From Nitrososphaerota archaeon (GTDB lineage: Archaea; Thermoproteota; Nitrososphaeria; Nitrososphaerales; Gagatemarchaeaceae): 64,000 bases of DNA. Numbering within the stretch: position 1 is the stretch's first letter; every line of letters starts with the position of its first letter. Location: positions 124,001-188,000 of the forward strand of contig JAGWHB010000001.1 of NCBI GenBank assembly GCA_028867035.1, written 5' to 3'. The notes under the pieces are model-generated. The model did not search any database, was not told where the DNA came from, and saw nothing but the letters and a program-made list of their open reading frames with translations. The translations under genes and the position numbers were made by a program. This document shows, piece by piece, positions 16,702 to 25,359 of the stretch.

Positions 16702-17943
16702 TTGACCCCAGAAGCTCGACTCACTGAAGCTGGCCAGAGCAGGACGGTCCCCCGCAAGGTCAAGCTTCTCATATTCTCGCAGGCGCTGAACAATTTCACC
16801 GTAGGCTTCGTCCTGATCTATCTTACCGCATATCTCCTGGAAGTGGGCTCTCTCAACGCATTACAGGCGGGGACAATTCTCGGCGTCGAGACCGTGGTTG
16901 TCATCGTGGCGGGGATACCAATGGGAGTGCTTTCGGACAGGACCGGCAGGAGGAAGTTTCTGATCCTGGGAAACTCCTTCGTCCCAGTGACGCTGATCAT
17001 CTTCTCCCTCACCAGCGACTTCGCATGGCTGCTTTTCGGGGGCATACTGCTCGGGGCCGCGGAGGCCTCCGCCCTGGGCTCCTGGAACGCCATCATTGCC
17101 GACCAGACCCGCCTGGCGAACAGGGACCCTGCGTTCTCCCTTTCTTTCATCGTGAGCAACGTCTTCCTCTCAGGCGGTTTCGCCCTGCCTTTGGCGATCC
17201 CAGCCCTCCAGTCGGCTCTTGGGCTGAGCCCCTTGGCGATTCACTCGGACGTGTTGCTCGTGCTTGCCATCGCCAGCTTCTCGGTCCCCGTCTTCGTCTG
17301 GCTGCTGCTCAGAAACTACGTAGAAACGAAAAGGATCGAAGCGAAGGGGGAGAGCAAAAGGGAGCTCAGGCTGCTGCTGAAGTTTTCCGGCTTGAACGGC
17401 ATAATCGGACTGGGGGCAGGGCTGATCATACCCCTGCTGGGCTCGTGGTTCCTTTACAAGTTCGCGGTCCCGGACACCTACAGCGGTCCCTTCCTGGCGC
17501 TCTCCAACATTACGATTGCATTCGCGGCCGTCGCAAGCCCCAGGCTCTCCAAGAGATACGGCCTGTTCAATTCGATATTGATGACAGCGGGAAGCTCCAC
17601 CTTCTTCATGTTCAGCATGGCGCTGGTCCCCAATGTTTTCTTGGCCGGGGGCGTCTACCTCGTCCGTGCTTCCTTGATGAACATGGCAGCCCCCCTGCTC
17701 GATTCGTACCTGATGGGGATAGTGCACCCCAGTCAGAGGGGGCTCGGGAGCGCCATCTCCGCCATCGTGTGGAGGCTCCCCAACAGCGTCACCACCTTCA
17801 TCGGAGGTTACATTCTTTGGCTCGGGTTGACTACCGGAAACCACTTCCTATACGACCTTCCTTGGCTACTTGCTTCTGGCCTCTACGTCCTCGGCATAGG
17901 CCTGCTCTACCTGAACTTCAGGCACGTCAAACCTACGGGGTGA
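16702..17943 (+). CDS. MFS transporter
   Basis: A 413-residue major facilitator with about 12 membrane segments. Motif A appears between helices 2 and 3 as GVLSDRTGRRKFLILG, and a weaker copy occurs between helices 8 and 9 (SPRLSKRYGLFNSILM). The substrate cannot be read from the sequence. A TTAATTAAC element lies about 26 bases before the TTG start. The stop overlaps the start of the DNA glycosylase gene (GTGA), so the two are probably cotranscribed, which may be incidental. Confidence 0.85.
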   Translation: MTPEARLTEAGQSRTVPRKVKLLIFSQALNNFTVGFVLIYLTAYLLEVGSLNALQAGTILGVETVVVIVAGIPMGVLSDRTGRRKFLILGNSFVPVTLIIFSLTSDFAWLLFGGILLGAAEASALGSWNAIIADQTRLANRDPAFSLSFIVSNVFLSGGFALPLAIPALQSALGLSPLAIHSDVLLVLAIASFSVPVFVWLLLRNYVETKRIEAKGESKRELRLLLKFSGLNGIIGLGAGLIIPLLGSWFLYKFAVPDTYSGPFLALSNITIAFAAVASPRLSKRYGLFNSILMTAGSSTFFMFSMALVPNVFLAGGVYLVRASLMNMAAPLLDSYLMGIVHPSQRGLGSAISAIVWRLPNSVTTFIGGYILWLGLTTGNHFLYDLPWLLASGLYVLGIGLLYLNFRHVKPTG

Positions 17944-18548
17944 ATGACTTCAGAAGAATCGGGCGCGGGTTCTTTGAAAGATACACGCCGCTCGTCGCCA
18001 GGGAGCTCTTGGGCCTCCGCCTGGTCCGCAGGGTGGACGGCCAGAGGGTTTCGGGGATGATCGTTGAGACGGAGGCGTACAGAGGGTCCTCCGACCCCGC
18101 GAGCCACGCATACAAAGGCAGGACCGCGCGGAACAGTGTCATGTTCGGCCCCCCGGGCCATGCCTACGTCTACTTCACCATGGGGATGCATTTCTGCCTC
18201 AACGTCACCACGGAGCCGACTGGGATCCCTGCAGCGGTTCTAATCAGGGCCATCGAGCCACTGGAAGGGGTCGACTCCATGAAGAGACTGAGGGGTTTAG
18301 ATAAGGTGGAACGACTCGCGTCCGGTCCAGGCAACCTGACCAGGGCCATGGGGATCGACAAGAGCCTCGACGGGGAAGACCTCGTCAACTCAGACAGGCT
18401 GTCTGTCGAAGACGGCAAGGGTGTCGGCAAGGTCGGGGTCAGCACGAGGGTTGGCATAGGCGAAGGACAGTCGCTCAAATGGAGGTTCTTCGCGGAGGGA
18501 AACCCCTTCGTCTCCAAGGGAAGGCCTTCGAAAGCCCAGAATCCATAA
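17940..18548 (+). CDS. 3-methyladenine DNA glycosylase (AAG/MPG family)
   Basis: A 202-residue enzyme that removes alkylated purines from DNA. It shows the family pattern: RELLGLRLVRRVDG, IVETEAYRGSSDPASHAYKGRTARNSVMFGPPGHAYVYFTMGMHFCLNVTTEP, and SGPGNLTRAMGI. The Glu of VETEAY is the catalytic general base. The open frame continues upstream into the transporter gene, so the GTG at 17940 is chosen, overlapping the transporter stop by 3 bases. Confidence 0.92.
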   Translation: MNDFRRIGRGFFERYTPLVARELLGLRLVRRVDGQRVSGMIVETEAYRGSSDPASHAYKGRTARNSVMFGPPGHAYVYFTMGMHFCLNVTTEPTGIPAAVLIRAIEPLEGVDSMKRLRGLDKVERLASGPGNLTRAMGIDKSLDGEDLVNSDRLSVEDGKGVGKVGVSTRVGIGEGQSLKWRFFAEGNPFVSKGRPSKAQNP

Positions 18549-18576
18549 CTAAGTCAGGGTTCGACCACGGCATCGT

Positions 18577-18685
18577 GGGGTCGTCGGCTAGTCTGGTCTA
18601 GGCTTCAAGCCTTGGGTGTCCGTCCAGTTCGTTTCTGGCGGACAAAGTACGCTTGAGATCCCCGGTTCAAATCCGGGCGACCCCA
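18577..18685 (+). tRNA. tRNA-Pro (UGG) with anticodon-loop intron
   Basis: Acceptor arms GGGGTCG and CGACCCC pair, with discriminator A at 18685. The T arm CCCGG-TTCAAAT-CCGGG is perfect. The anticodon stem CAAGC/GCTTG encloses CTTGGGT (anticodon TGG) once a 33-base intron (18618-18650) at 37/38 is removed. The intron folds as GTCCG-TCCAG…CTGG-CGGAC, typical of a bulge-helix-bulge substrate. The AT-richer patch downstream starts directly at its 3' end. Confidence 0.92.
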
Positions 18686-18927
18686 CTCAACACTTTAGCT
18701 TGGTTCGTGCATCAGACAGTCTTCTCCATGGCTTTTGTCAACTGGCAAATCGCGGGTTCGGCTGTTTCGAGGGCTCGCCGAAGCCATCCGACACCATAAG
18801 CAAAATGTGGAAAGGGGCCATGCAATTTGTATACCAAGACGCATGGCTTCTCCAACCGGGATTGATTTTTGGTATCCGTCATAGTGAAGTGCAGAACCAC
18901 CTGCGCTGCCCCGTTCCAATCGTCCAG

Positions 18928-19185
18928 TTAGCAACTAAAGTGCGAGTATTGAACTATCGGCTGAGTAGCAAGCTTGATGCAATTTGCCCCTGGGCCTGGA
19001 ACATAAATCAGGCCGAAGCGCATGATTGCGAAGGAAACCGAAGTATATGGCCTGACATCATGAGAGAAACATGCACCATTCGTGCAACCCACTATTACAG
19101 TCGGCCCCTCCACCAACGGCATCAGAAAGAACACAAGAAGGCCGCCGATGATCACCGCCAATGCTACAAAGTAAGCTTTCTTCAT
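18928..19185 (-). CDS. Small membrane-anchored extracellular protein, orphan family
   Basis: An 85-residue protein with an N-terminal anchor (residues 4-24, AYFVALAVIIGGLLVFFLMPL) and a short exported part that contains TNGAC-x9-SVSF and further Cys. I do not recognise it. The same signature, TNGxC-x(9,10)-SVSF, occurs in the small protein at 32654, so a family of these exists in this genome. Its DNA is more AT-rich than the neighbours. It is on the opposite strand to the flanking tRNA-Pro and ribonucleotide reductase genes. Confidence 0.65.
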   Translation of the reverse strand: MKKAYFVALAVIIGGLLVFFLMPLVEGPTVIVGCTNGACFSHDVRPYTSVSFAIMRFGLIYVPGPGANCIKLATQPIVQYSHFSC

Positions 19186-19310
19186 TGCAGTTCAATGACA
19201 GTCAGGTGTCGATTCCCCAAAGGCCAACCGGACGGATATTTCACTTCCTTTATTGACTTGGGTAGGCACCTCCTTGACCACACGAAACTCCGTTCGGTGC
19301 CACCGCGTCC

Positions 19311-19691
19311 CTAAGGGTATGGAGTAGACGCCACCCAAGTTTCTGTCCACGCGCTATAGGTGTTATAGTTCGTGAGTGATGAAGTGCTCACGAAAAGGCC
19401 TCCTTCCCTATTGATCATCGATATGTCCCAAACCGACGGCGCCCAATTCAGCGGGTGATAACTCCCATCGAAGGTTATCAGCTGACCGTCTAGGGGATGA
19501 GTCCCAAATACAGGAGGCTGTTCCAGTACTCCTTGGTAAGTCGATCTTTCCTCTATGAACTGTGAGCATGTTATCGTCGGCATGCATTGAGTGTAAGAAG
19601 CTTGGCTAAGTGTGTTATCATTAGTAATGTACTCGATAATCACGTCCGACGCGCCAGAGCCTCCCACACAGTTTTGGGGTAGCATTCCCAT
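19311..19691 (-). CDS. Hypothetical protein in AT-richer patch
   Basis: A 126-residue protein with three to four Cys in the first 45 residues, many Thr/Ser/Tyr/Trp, and no visible signal peptide or membrane helix. The composition (GLFVSTSSLTNYNTYSAWTETW) looks like a secreted beta-rich domain, so the true start may be missing or the gene may be a truncated end of a longer surface protein. Not recognised. It may be coexpressed with the gene at 18928, 125 bases downstream. Confidence 0.5.
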   Translation of the reverse strand: MGMLPQNCVGGSGASDVIIEYITNDNTLSQASYTQCMPTITCSQFIEERSTYQGVLEQPPVFGTHPLDGQLITFDGSYHPLNWAPSVWDISMINREGGLFVSTSSLTNYNTYSAWTETWVASTPYP

Positions 19692-19775
19692 TCGAAAGTA
19701 ACAGGTCAGCAGAACTTCTTTTGACTAACTGTCCACATAGCTTGATATAGTTTCTTCGAGGAAGTCACGGCCGCG

Positions 19776-21863
19776 TTGCAGGCAGCTCCTCGCAGGGTCA
19801 AGACGATTTACAGCGTCATCGCCTCCCCGCAGAGGCTTGAAATCCTCCGGATACTGAACATCAAGGGGCCGCTCACCTACAGCGCCCTGAAGACCCTGGC
19901 AGGGTTCAAGTCAAAGAAGGAGTCAGGGAAGTTCGCCTATCACCTCAGGAAGCTCGTGAAACAGCTGCTCATCCAGCTCAACAGGCAGGAGAGGAAGTAT
20001 ACGGTCACAAACCTTGGGAGGCTGGTCCTCAACCTCACCCGACAGATCGAGGAGCAGTCCCTGGTCGAGAGCGGGAAGCTGTACGTGAGGACGTCCCACC
20101 AGACAATGGAGGAGTTCAACGCCAACAAGATCCTGCAGTCCCTGGTGAAAGAGGCCGGGATGCCGGTCGAGCTGGCCCAGAAGATAACAAGCGAGACGGA
20201 ATCGAGGCTCTACAAGTTCCAGACGCAGTACCTCACCGCGCCCCTGATACGTGAGATAGTCAACGCACTCCTCGTGGAGCACAGTATGGAGGAGTACAGG
20301 CACAAGCTGACCCGGCTCGGGATGCCCATCTACGATGTGACCCAGCTCCTGGGGAAGGCGGGGGACGACGGGTGGAACGTCGAGTCCCTCATCCATCAGA
20401 CAGGGAAGCAGGTGTTTTCGGAGTACCTCCTCCTGGAACAGCTGCCAAGAGACGTGGCAGACGCCCACCTCTCAGGGGACATCCACATCACAAACGCAGG
20501 GTCCTGGGGGCTGACCCCCGATACCGTGTTCGTCGACCTCCTCTCGATGAGGAACGCGGGGCTCAACCCCAGGGGCAGGATCCCGAACACATCGATGATC
20601 CCAAGCCCCGAGAACGCGGAGAGGGCACTCAACATCGTCCTCAACATGGCTTCGATGCTGACGCGGGAGGCGTCGGACGAAGTGACGTTCAGGAATTTCC
20701 TGCAGTATATCGGCCCATTCTGCAAGTCGAGGGGGAAGAGAGAACTCGAATCACTTCTCCTCAGGTTCTTCGAGACGGTGGGCTCCCCGGTGGCAGGCGC
20801 CGACGGACCGGCCATCACCGTGGACCTGAACCCCTACAAGCATGACGAAGTGGGACGCGAAGTGATGGACAAGACCCTGGACGCCGCGCTTGGGGCTTAC
20901 CGGAGCTACGTCGAAGAGACACCGAGGCCCGACGTCAGGCTGCTCCTTGCCAAGCCGAACAGGGTGGACGAGACGAAGACACTCAAGGAGGCTGCCTCGA
21001 TCATATTCAACGGCGGAAGGATCGCTTTCTTCTCGACGGACCAGAGGAGGAGCTTCCTCGGCCTCAACGCGAACGTGCTCTCCGTGGAGTCACAGGCTGA
21101 CAACATAAGCGTCCTGCACGGTCTCAGCCTGAACCTTCCCCGTCTGGCCTACGACTCCAACATGGACGAGACCTACTTCCGGGCCAAGCTCGCACTTCTG
21201 ATATCGGTGGCCGCTGACGCCCTCTCGACAAGGAGGAGGCTCATCGAAAGGACGCTGAAACGGGGCCTGCTCCCGTCCCTGGCGTCGGGGTCGGACGCGG
21301 TGACCTCGGACACAATGCCTCTCATCATGAACATGGTCGGGCTGGATGAGACGCTCGCCAGCCTCATCAGGGACCCCACCACCGCTTCAAGATACGCGCT
21401 GGCTGACAAGATAATAGGCACGGCCACCCAGATCGCGGACGACAAGTCCACCAAGATAGACAGGCTTGGAGTGGCGATGCTGGACCTGGATGGGGCCCTT
21501 AGGCTTGCCAACCTCGACTCTGAGAAGTACGGCAAGGCGAACATCCAGCCGCTTCAGAAGGGAGCTTACACCCAGGCCCCCAGGCTCCTGCTCGCGGACC
21601 TGGAGAACCCGGAGAAAATCGACTACATGACGAAGCTGTCCGCCGGGCTCCATGGAGGTGTTTCAGTCACACTGGACGGCTCGTCGGATGAGGTCAGGGG
21701 GATTTACAACCTGATCCTAAACGCTACACCGAAGCTCCCGTACTTCAAAGTGGACAGGACGATATCCGTCTGCAGGAACTGCGGAGCGAAGCTCCCCCAG
21801 AACGCGGCGAGGTGCCCCAGATGCAAGTCTGTCGCCATGGCCCAGTATTCGACAGCGGCCTAG
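19776..21863 (+). CDS. NrdD-derived protein with HTH and ATP-cone, probable nucleotide-sensing regulator
   Basis: A 695-residue multi-domain protein. Residues 1-90 form an ArsR-like winged helix (IASPQRLEILRILNIKGPLTYSALKTL…GKFAYHLRKLVK). About 103-195 is an ATP-cone (VRTSHQTMEEFNANKILQSLVKEAG…YRHKLTRLGMPIYDV), the nucleotide-binding module of reductases and NrdR. About 215-650 resembles anaerobic reductase NrdD (DIHITNAGSW, LSLNLPRLAYD). A zinc ribbon closes it (C666, C669, C680, C683). The active-site cysteines of NrdD are not found, and the glycyl-radical loop that should follow the zinc ribbon is absent. So it is unlikely to reduce nucleotides and more likely senses them. It lies 154 bases upstream of the class II reductase. 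TATA at about 19742. Confidence 0.7.
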   Translation: MQAAPRRVKTIYSVIASPQRLEILRILNIKGPLTYSALKTLAGFKSKKESGKFAYHLRKLVKQLLIQLNRQERKYTVTNLGRLVLNLTRQIEEQSLVESGKLYVRTSHQTMEEFNANKILQSLVKEAGMPVELAQKITSETESRLYKFQTQYLTAPLIREIVNALLVEHSMEEYRHKLTRLGMPIYDVTQLLGKAGDDGWNVESLIHQTGKQVFSEYLLLEQLPRDVADAHLSGDIHITNAGSWGLTPDTVFVDLLSMRNAGLNPRGRIPNTSMIPSPENAERALNIVLNMASMLTREASDEVTFRNFLQYIGPFCKSRGKRELESLLLRFFETVGSPVAGADGPAITVDLNPYKHDEVGREVMDKTLDAALGAYRSYVEETPRPDVRLLLAKPNRVDETKTLKEAASIIFNGGRIAFFSTDQRRSFLGLNANVLSVESQADNISVLHGLSLNLPRLAYDSNMDETYFRAKLALLISVAADALSTRRRLIERTLKRGLLPSLASGSDAVTSDTMPLIMNMVGLDETLASLIRDPTTASRYALADKIIGTATQIADDKSTKIDRLGVAMLDLDGALRLANLDSEKYGKANIQPLQKGAYTQAPRLLLADLENPEKIDYMTKLSAGLHGGVSVTLDGSSDEVRGIYNLILNATPKLPYFKVDRTISVCRNCGAKLPQNAARCPRCKSVAMAQYSTAA

Positions 21864-21878
21864 CGTCCACGATTGGGC

Positions 21879-21893
21879 TTGACATTTTGTCAA
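21879..21893. promoter_or_regulatory. Inverted repeat TTGACA-N3-TGTCAA upstream of nrdJ
   Basis: A perfect 6-bp inverted repeat with a 3-base spacer, about 95 bases before the nrdJ TATA element. It may be an operator or the 3' end of the upstream transcript. Confidence 0.45.
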
Positions 21894-21978
21894 TAAGAGT
21901 TAACAGCGCGACGCTTCATGTCGTCGGTTCTTCGCGTCTGCTCCTTGCTTGATGGTTTACTAAGAATCAGCCAAGGGT

Positions 21979-21992
21979 GAGATATATATCTC
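21979..21992. promoter_or_regulatory. TATA box of nrdJ inside a 14-base palindrome
   Basis: GAGATATATATCTC is a perfect palindrome that contains the TATA box about 30 bases before the nrdJ ATG. A protein bound here would block TBP, so it is a plausible repressor site. Confidence 0.55.
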
Positions 21993-22017
21993 GGACGATG
22001 GGGTCGAGGCTAAAGTT

Positions 22018-25000
22018 ATGACGTCAATCGTTGAACAACCACGTGATTCTCCGGATGCCGGAGAAGAGACGAAGGGGGAAGTGAAGATCCCAGTTGAGAC
22101 GCTGACGGCGTTCGGAGGAGATGAACTGCGCGCCAGAGTCTTCTATGAGAAGTATGCGCTGAGGGATTCGGACGGCAAACCGACGGAGAAGATCCCACAG
22201 GACATGTGGCGCAGGGTGGCCAGGGAGCTCGCCCTGCCGGAGAAGGACGAGGAGAAGAGGAAGGAGTGGGCGTCGAAGTTCTACTGGCTGCTTGAGAACT
22301 GGCGGTTCGTGCCTGGAGGGAGGGTTCTGTTCGGGGCCGGGCAGTCCAGGAAGTCTACCCTGCTGAACTGCCTCGACGGCGACACAGAGGTGCTCATCAG
22401 GGAGAACGTGGATATCGAAAGGAAGTCGCTGGGATACAACAATTCCGTAGTCGCTGTTACAAAGCAGCTATCGACCAGCGTGACGAAGGCCAAAATCAGG
22501 GACGTCCTAGGAAGAGAGGTAGATGTCCTTACGAAAGAGGGCTGGAAGTCTGTTGTCTTCCGTCCCTACGGGATGCAGGAAGTCTATAGGGTCGTCCTCA
22601 GGAATGGGGACGAATTCGTGGCTACGGGGAATCACGAGTGGCCCATCTTCTACCACAGTGACCAGGCGCCCTCGAAGACGACCACCCTCAACCTGAAGGG
22701 AAAGAACCTCTTCATCTCACTACCGCAAAGACCCGACAGGAACCAAGATTTCAGAGATGGCGTCGTGCACGGGATTGTTTACGGAGACGGAACGAAGAAC
22801 ACCGCCGCCACCACATTCTCGGTGTACCTCTTCGGCGGCCAGACAGATCTCGCCGAGTATTTGGAGGAATACGGCCATGTCACAGAATACTCCGGCAAGA
22901 ACCCCGCCTGGAAGGGCGCTGTCTTTGTTGGGGGCATCAGATCGGAGCTTGACCTGAAGGCCCTCCCACCTGAGGAGAGGTCGGCGTCGTACTGGTATGG
23001 TTTCATACTAGGCTTGATTGCAACAGACGGGCACTCCACCACCAGCGGGCAGGTGGGGATCGACCAGGCTGACCTTGAGGCATTGAAGGCCGTGAGAGAG
23101 CAGGTTGTCCGGGCAGGGATGTATCCCAACAAGATCTTCATGTCGAGAGAAAAGAGCCCCTACACCGGTGAAGACGCGCCGCTCTACAGGTTCAACATCT
23201 CGAAGTTCTCACTGCGAGAAGAGGACCTCCTAAGAGCTGACCACCGGGCCAAATTCTCGCAGAGGAGGACCACTCGGAAAGTAGGCAACCACACGGCAGT
23301 GAAGGATGTAATCCCGCTCAACGAAGCAAGAGAGGTCTACTGCTGCACGGAACCCATTACCCACACCTTCACCATTGGCAACGGCATCCTCACGGGGAAT
23401 TGTTACTTCTTCAAGATAAGAGAAGACTCCATCGAGGCGATATTCGACTGGTGCAAGGAAGCGGCACGCACCTACAGCTTCGGGGGCGGCGTGGGGACAG
23501 ACATCTCGGTCCTGAGGCCCAGGGGCGCGCCGGTGAACAACTCGGCCATCTACAGCTCGGGTTCGGTGTCATTCATGGAGCTGCTCTCGACCACCACGGG
23601 GACCATCGGTCAGGCAGGGAGGAGGGGGGCTCTCATGATTACCATCAGGGTGGACCACCCGGACGTGATGGACTTCATCAACGTGAAGAAGGACCTCAAG
23701 AAAGTCAACTACGCCAACATATCCGTGAAGATCACGGACGACTTCATGAGGGCGGTGGAGACGGACGGTGACTTCCTCTTGCACTTCAAGAACGAAAAGG
23801 TCGAAGTCAACCGCACGGTCAGGGCCAGGGACGTCTGGAAGTCCCTGATCAAGGGGGCCTGGCAGTCGGCCGAGCCAGGAGTCCTCTTCTGGGACGCCAT
23901 CAAGCGGGAGTCGACCACAGAATACAACGGCATGGAGGTCCAGGGGGTCAACCCCTGTAGCGAGCAGACCCTCGAGAGCTACGGGTGCTGCTGCCTGGGC
24001 TCGGTGAACCTGAGCGCCTTCGTGAAGGAACCGTTCACTGAACGGGCCAGCATAGACTGGGACCAGCTCACCAGGGCCACCCAGTATGGGGTGCGGTTTC
24101 TGGACAACGTCCTCGACTACAACGCGGAGAGACACCCTCTCACGCAGCAGAAGGACGCTTCCCTGTGGAGCAGGAGGATCGGGGTCGGGATAACGGGCCT
24201 AGGAGACATGCTGATCAAGCTGGGCCTGAAGTATGACGAGGACTCGACCATAGGTTTCGTCGACCACCTGTTCGAGAGGATCAAGAACGTCATCTACGAC
24301 TACTCGACGGAGCTGGGGAAGGAGAAGGGGAGCTTCCCTGCCTTCGACGCCGACAAGCACCTCGCCCAGCCCTTCATCTCGAGGTTGGACGAGAAGGTGA
24401 AGGAGAAGATCAGGGCCCAGGGCATCAGGAACGCGGCGGTCACGACAATCCCGCCGGTAGGCTCCGGGTCGATCCTGGCAGGGACCAGCAGCGGGGTAGA
24501 GCCTGTGTTCGCCCTCTACTACACGAGGAGGAGCAAGTCGCTCAGTGAAGGGGAGTTCAAGGTCTTCCACCCCCTCGTGAAGGAGTACATGACGGCGACC
24601 GGGGCGAGGGACGAGGAGAGGCTGCCCAACTACTTCGTGACCTCCCACCAGATTCGGCCTGAGATGAGGGTGAGGATGCAGGCGGCGATCCAGAAACACA
24701 TAGACACGGCCATCTCGAGCACCGTCAACCTCCCAGAGGAGATAACGCCGGAGGAGGTCGAGAAGATCTACCTTCTCGCCTGGCAGCTTGGCTGCAAGGG
24801 CATCACCGTCTACAGAGAGGGGAGCAGGGAGGGGATCCTGGAGACTGAGAAGGTGGCGAAGAAGATCGAGGCTCCAAGGCCACAGGCCTCCTTCGAGAGG
24901 CCCAAGATGATGGAGGGGAGGACCCTGAAGCTGAAGCTCCCCCAGGGGAGCATCTACCTGACGGCCAACCTCGTCGAGGGGGAGATCAAGGAGGTCTTCG

Positions 25001-25359
25001 TGACCCTTGGGAAGTCCGGAGCGGACGAGAACGCGGACGCGGCGGCTCTGGGTAGGCTGATCAGCCTCTACCTCCAGCACGGAGGGGACGTCAAGAGCGT
25101 CATAGGCACCCTGAAGGGGATCAAGGGCAAGTACGTCTCCTGGGACGAGGGGACCCAGCTGCAGTCCATCCCAGACGCGGTAGCCAAGGCCCTGGAGCTC
25201 CTGACCCTGAACCACGTGGTGAAGGAGTCCAGCGTCCCTCTTGTCGGTGGGGGGGAGTCACCAAAGGGCGCCACCTGCCCCGAGTGCCATGAGTCAGCTC
25301 TTGTGTTCGAAAATGGCTGCTACCGATGTAGCAATTGCGGCTATTCCAAGTGCGAGTGA
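22018..25359 (+). CDS. nrdJ: Ribonucleotide reductase, class II (B12-dependent), with intein
   Basis: A 1113-residue precursor; 769 residues remain after intein removal. The protein makes deoxyribonucleotides with adenosylcobalamin as radical source. Key reductase motifs: LLNC|YFF at the intein junction (the first redox Cys), FGGGVGTDISVLRPRGAPVNN, NPCSEQTLESYGCCCLGSVNLS (catalytic region, Cys647 of the precursor), and TTIPPVGSGSILAGTSSGVEP. The C terminus has a zinc ribbon (CPECHESALVFENGCYRCSNCGYSKCE). No class I metal-site partner is near. Its end overlaps an HNH endonuclease gene by 19 bases. The upstream NrdD-like protein is a likely regulator. Confidence 0.95.
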   Translation: MTSIVEQPRDSPDAGEETKGEVKIPVETLTAFGGDELRARVFYEKYALRDSDGKPTEKIPQDMWRRVARELALPEKDEEKRKEWASKFYWLLENWRFVPGGRVLFGAGQSRKSTLLNCLDGDTEVLIRENVDIERKSLGYNNSVVAVTKQLSTSVTKAKIRDVLGREVDVLTKEGWKSVVFRPYGMQEVYRVVLRNGDEFVATGNHEWPIFYHSDQAPSKTTTLNLKGKNLFISLPQRPDRNQDFRDGVVHGIVYGDGTKNTAATTFSVYLFGGQTDLAEYLEEYGHVTEYSGKNPAWKGAVFVGGIRSELDLKALPPEERSASYWYGFILGLIATDGHSTTSGQVGIDQADLEALKAVREQVVRAGMYPNKIFMSREKSPYTGEDAPLYRFNISKFSLREEDLLRADHRAKFSQRRTTRKVGNHTAVKDVIPLNEAREVYCCTEPITHTFTIGNGILTGNCYFFKIREDSIEAIFDWCKEAARTYSFGGGVGTDISVLRPRGAPVNNSAIYSSGSVSFMELLSTTTGTIGQAGRRGALMITIRVDHPDVMDFINVKKDLKKVNYANISVKITDDFMRAVETDGDFLLHFKNEKVEVNRTVRARDVWKSLIKGAWQSAEPGVLFWDAIKRESTTEYNGMEVQGVNPCSEQTLESYGCCCLGSVNLSAFVKEPFTERASIDWDQLTRATQYGVRFLDNVLDYNAERHPLTQQKDASLWSRRIGVGITGLGDMLIKLGLKYDEDSTIGFVDHLFERIKNVIYDYSTELGKEKGSFPAFDADKHLAQPFISRLDEKVKEKIRAQGIRNAAVTTIPPVGSGSILAGTSSGVEPVFALYYTRRSKSLSEGEFKVFHPLVKEYMTATGARDEERLPNYFVTSHQIRPEMRVRMQAAIQKHIDTAISSTVNLPEEITPEEVEKIYLLAWQLGCKGITVYREGSREGILETEKVAKKIEAPRPQASFERPKMMEGRTLKLKLPQGSIYLTANLVEGEIKEVFVTLGKSGADENADAAALGRLISLYLQHGGDVKSVIGTLKGIKGKYVSWDEGTQLQSIPDAVAKALELLTLNHVVKESSVPLVGGGESPKGATCPECHESALVFENGCYRCSNCGYSKCE
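22369..23400 (+). mobile_element. Intein with LAGLIDADG endonuclease domain in NrdJ
   Basis: The insert begins with Cys118 (CLDGDTEVLI, splicing block A) and ends in GNGILTGN just before the +1 Cys of CYFF. Block B (GNHEW with T/H-like residues) lies near 205-210. Two dodecapeptide motifs appear: VHGIVYGDGT and LGLIATDGH, so the homing endonuclease looks active. Length is 344 residues, in frame, with all splicing residues (N-terminal Cys, C-terminal Asn, +1 Cys) present. It sits at the first redox-active cysteine, so splicing is required for activity. Confidence 0.93.

Noticed and set aside
18616..19314. Plus-strand open frame of 232 residues
   Set aside because: It begins inside the tRNA-Pro intron and runs antisense to the better gene at 18928; its composition is not protein-like.
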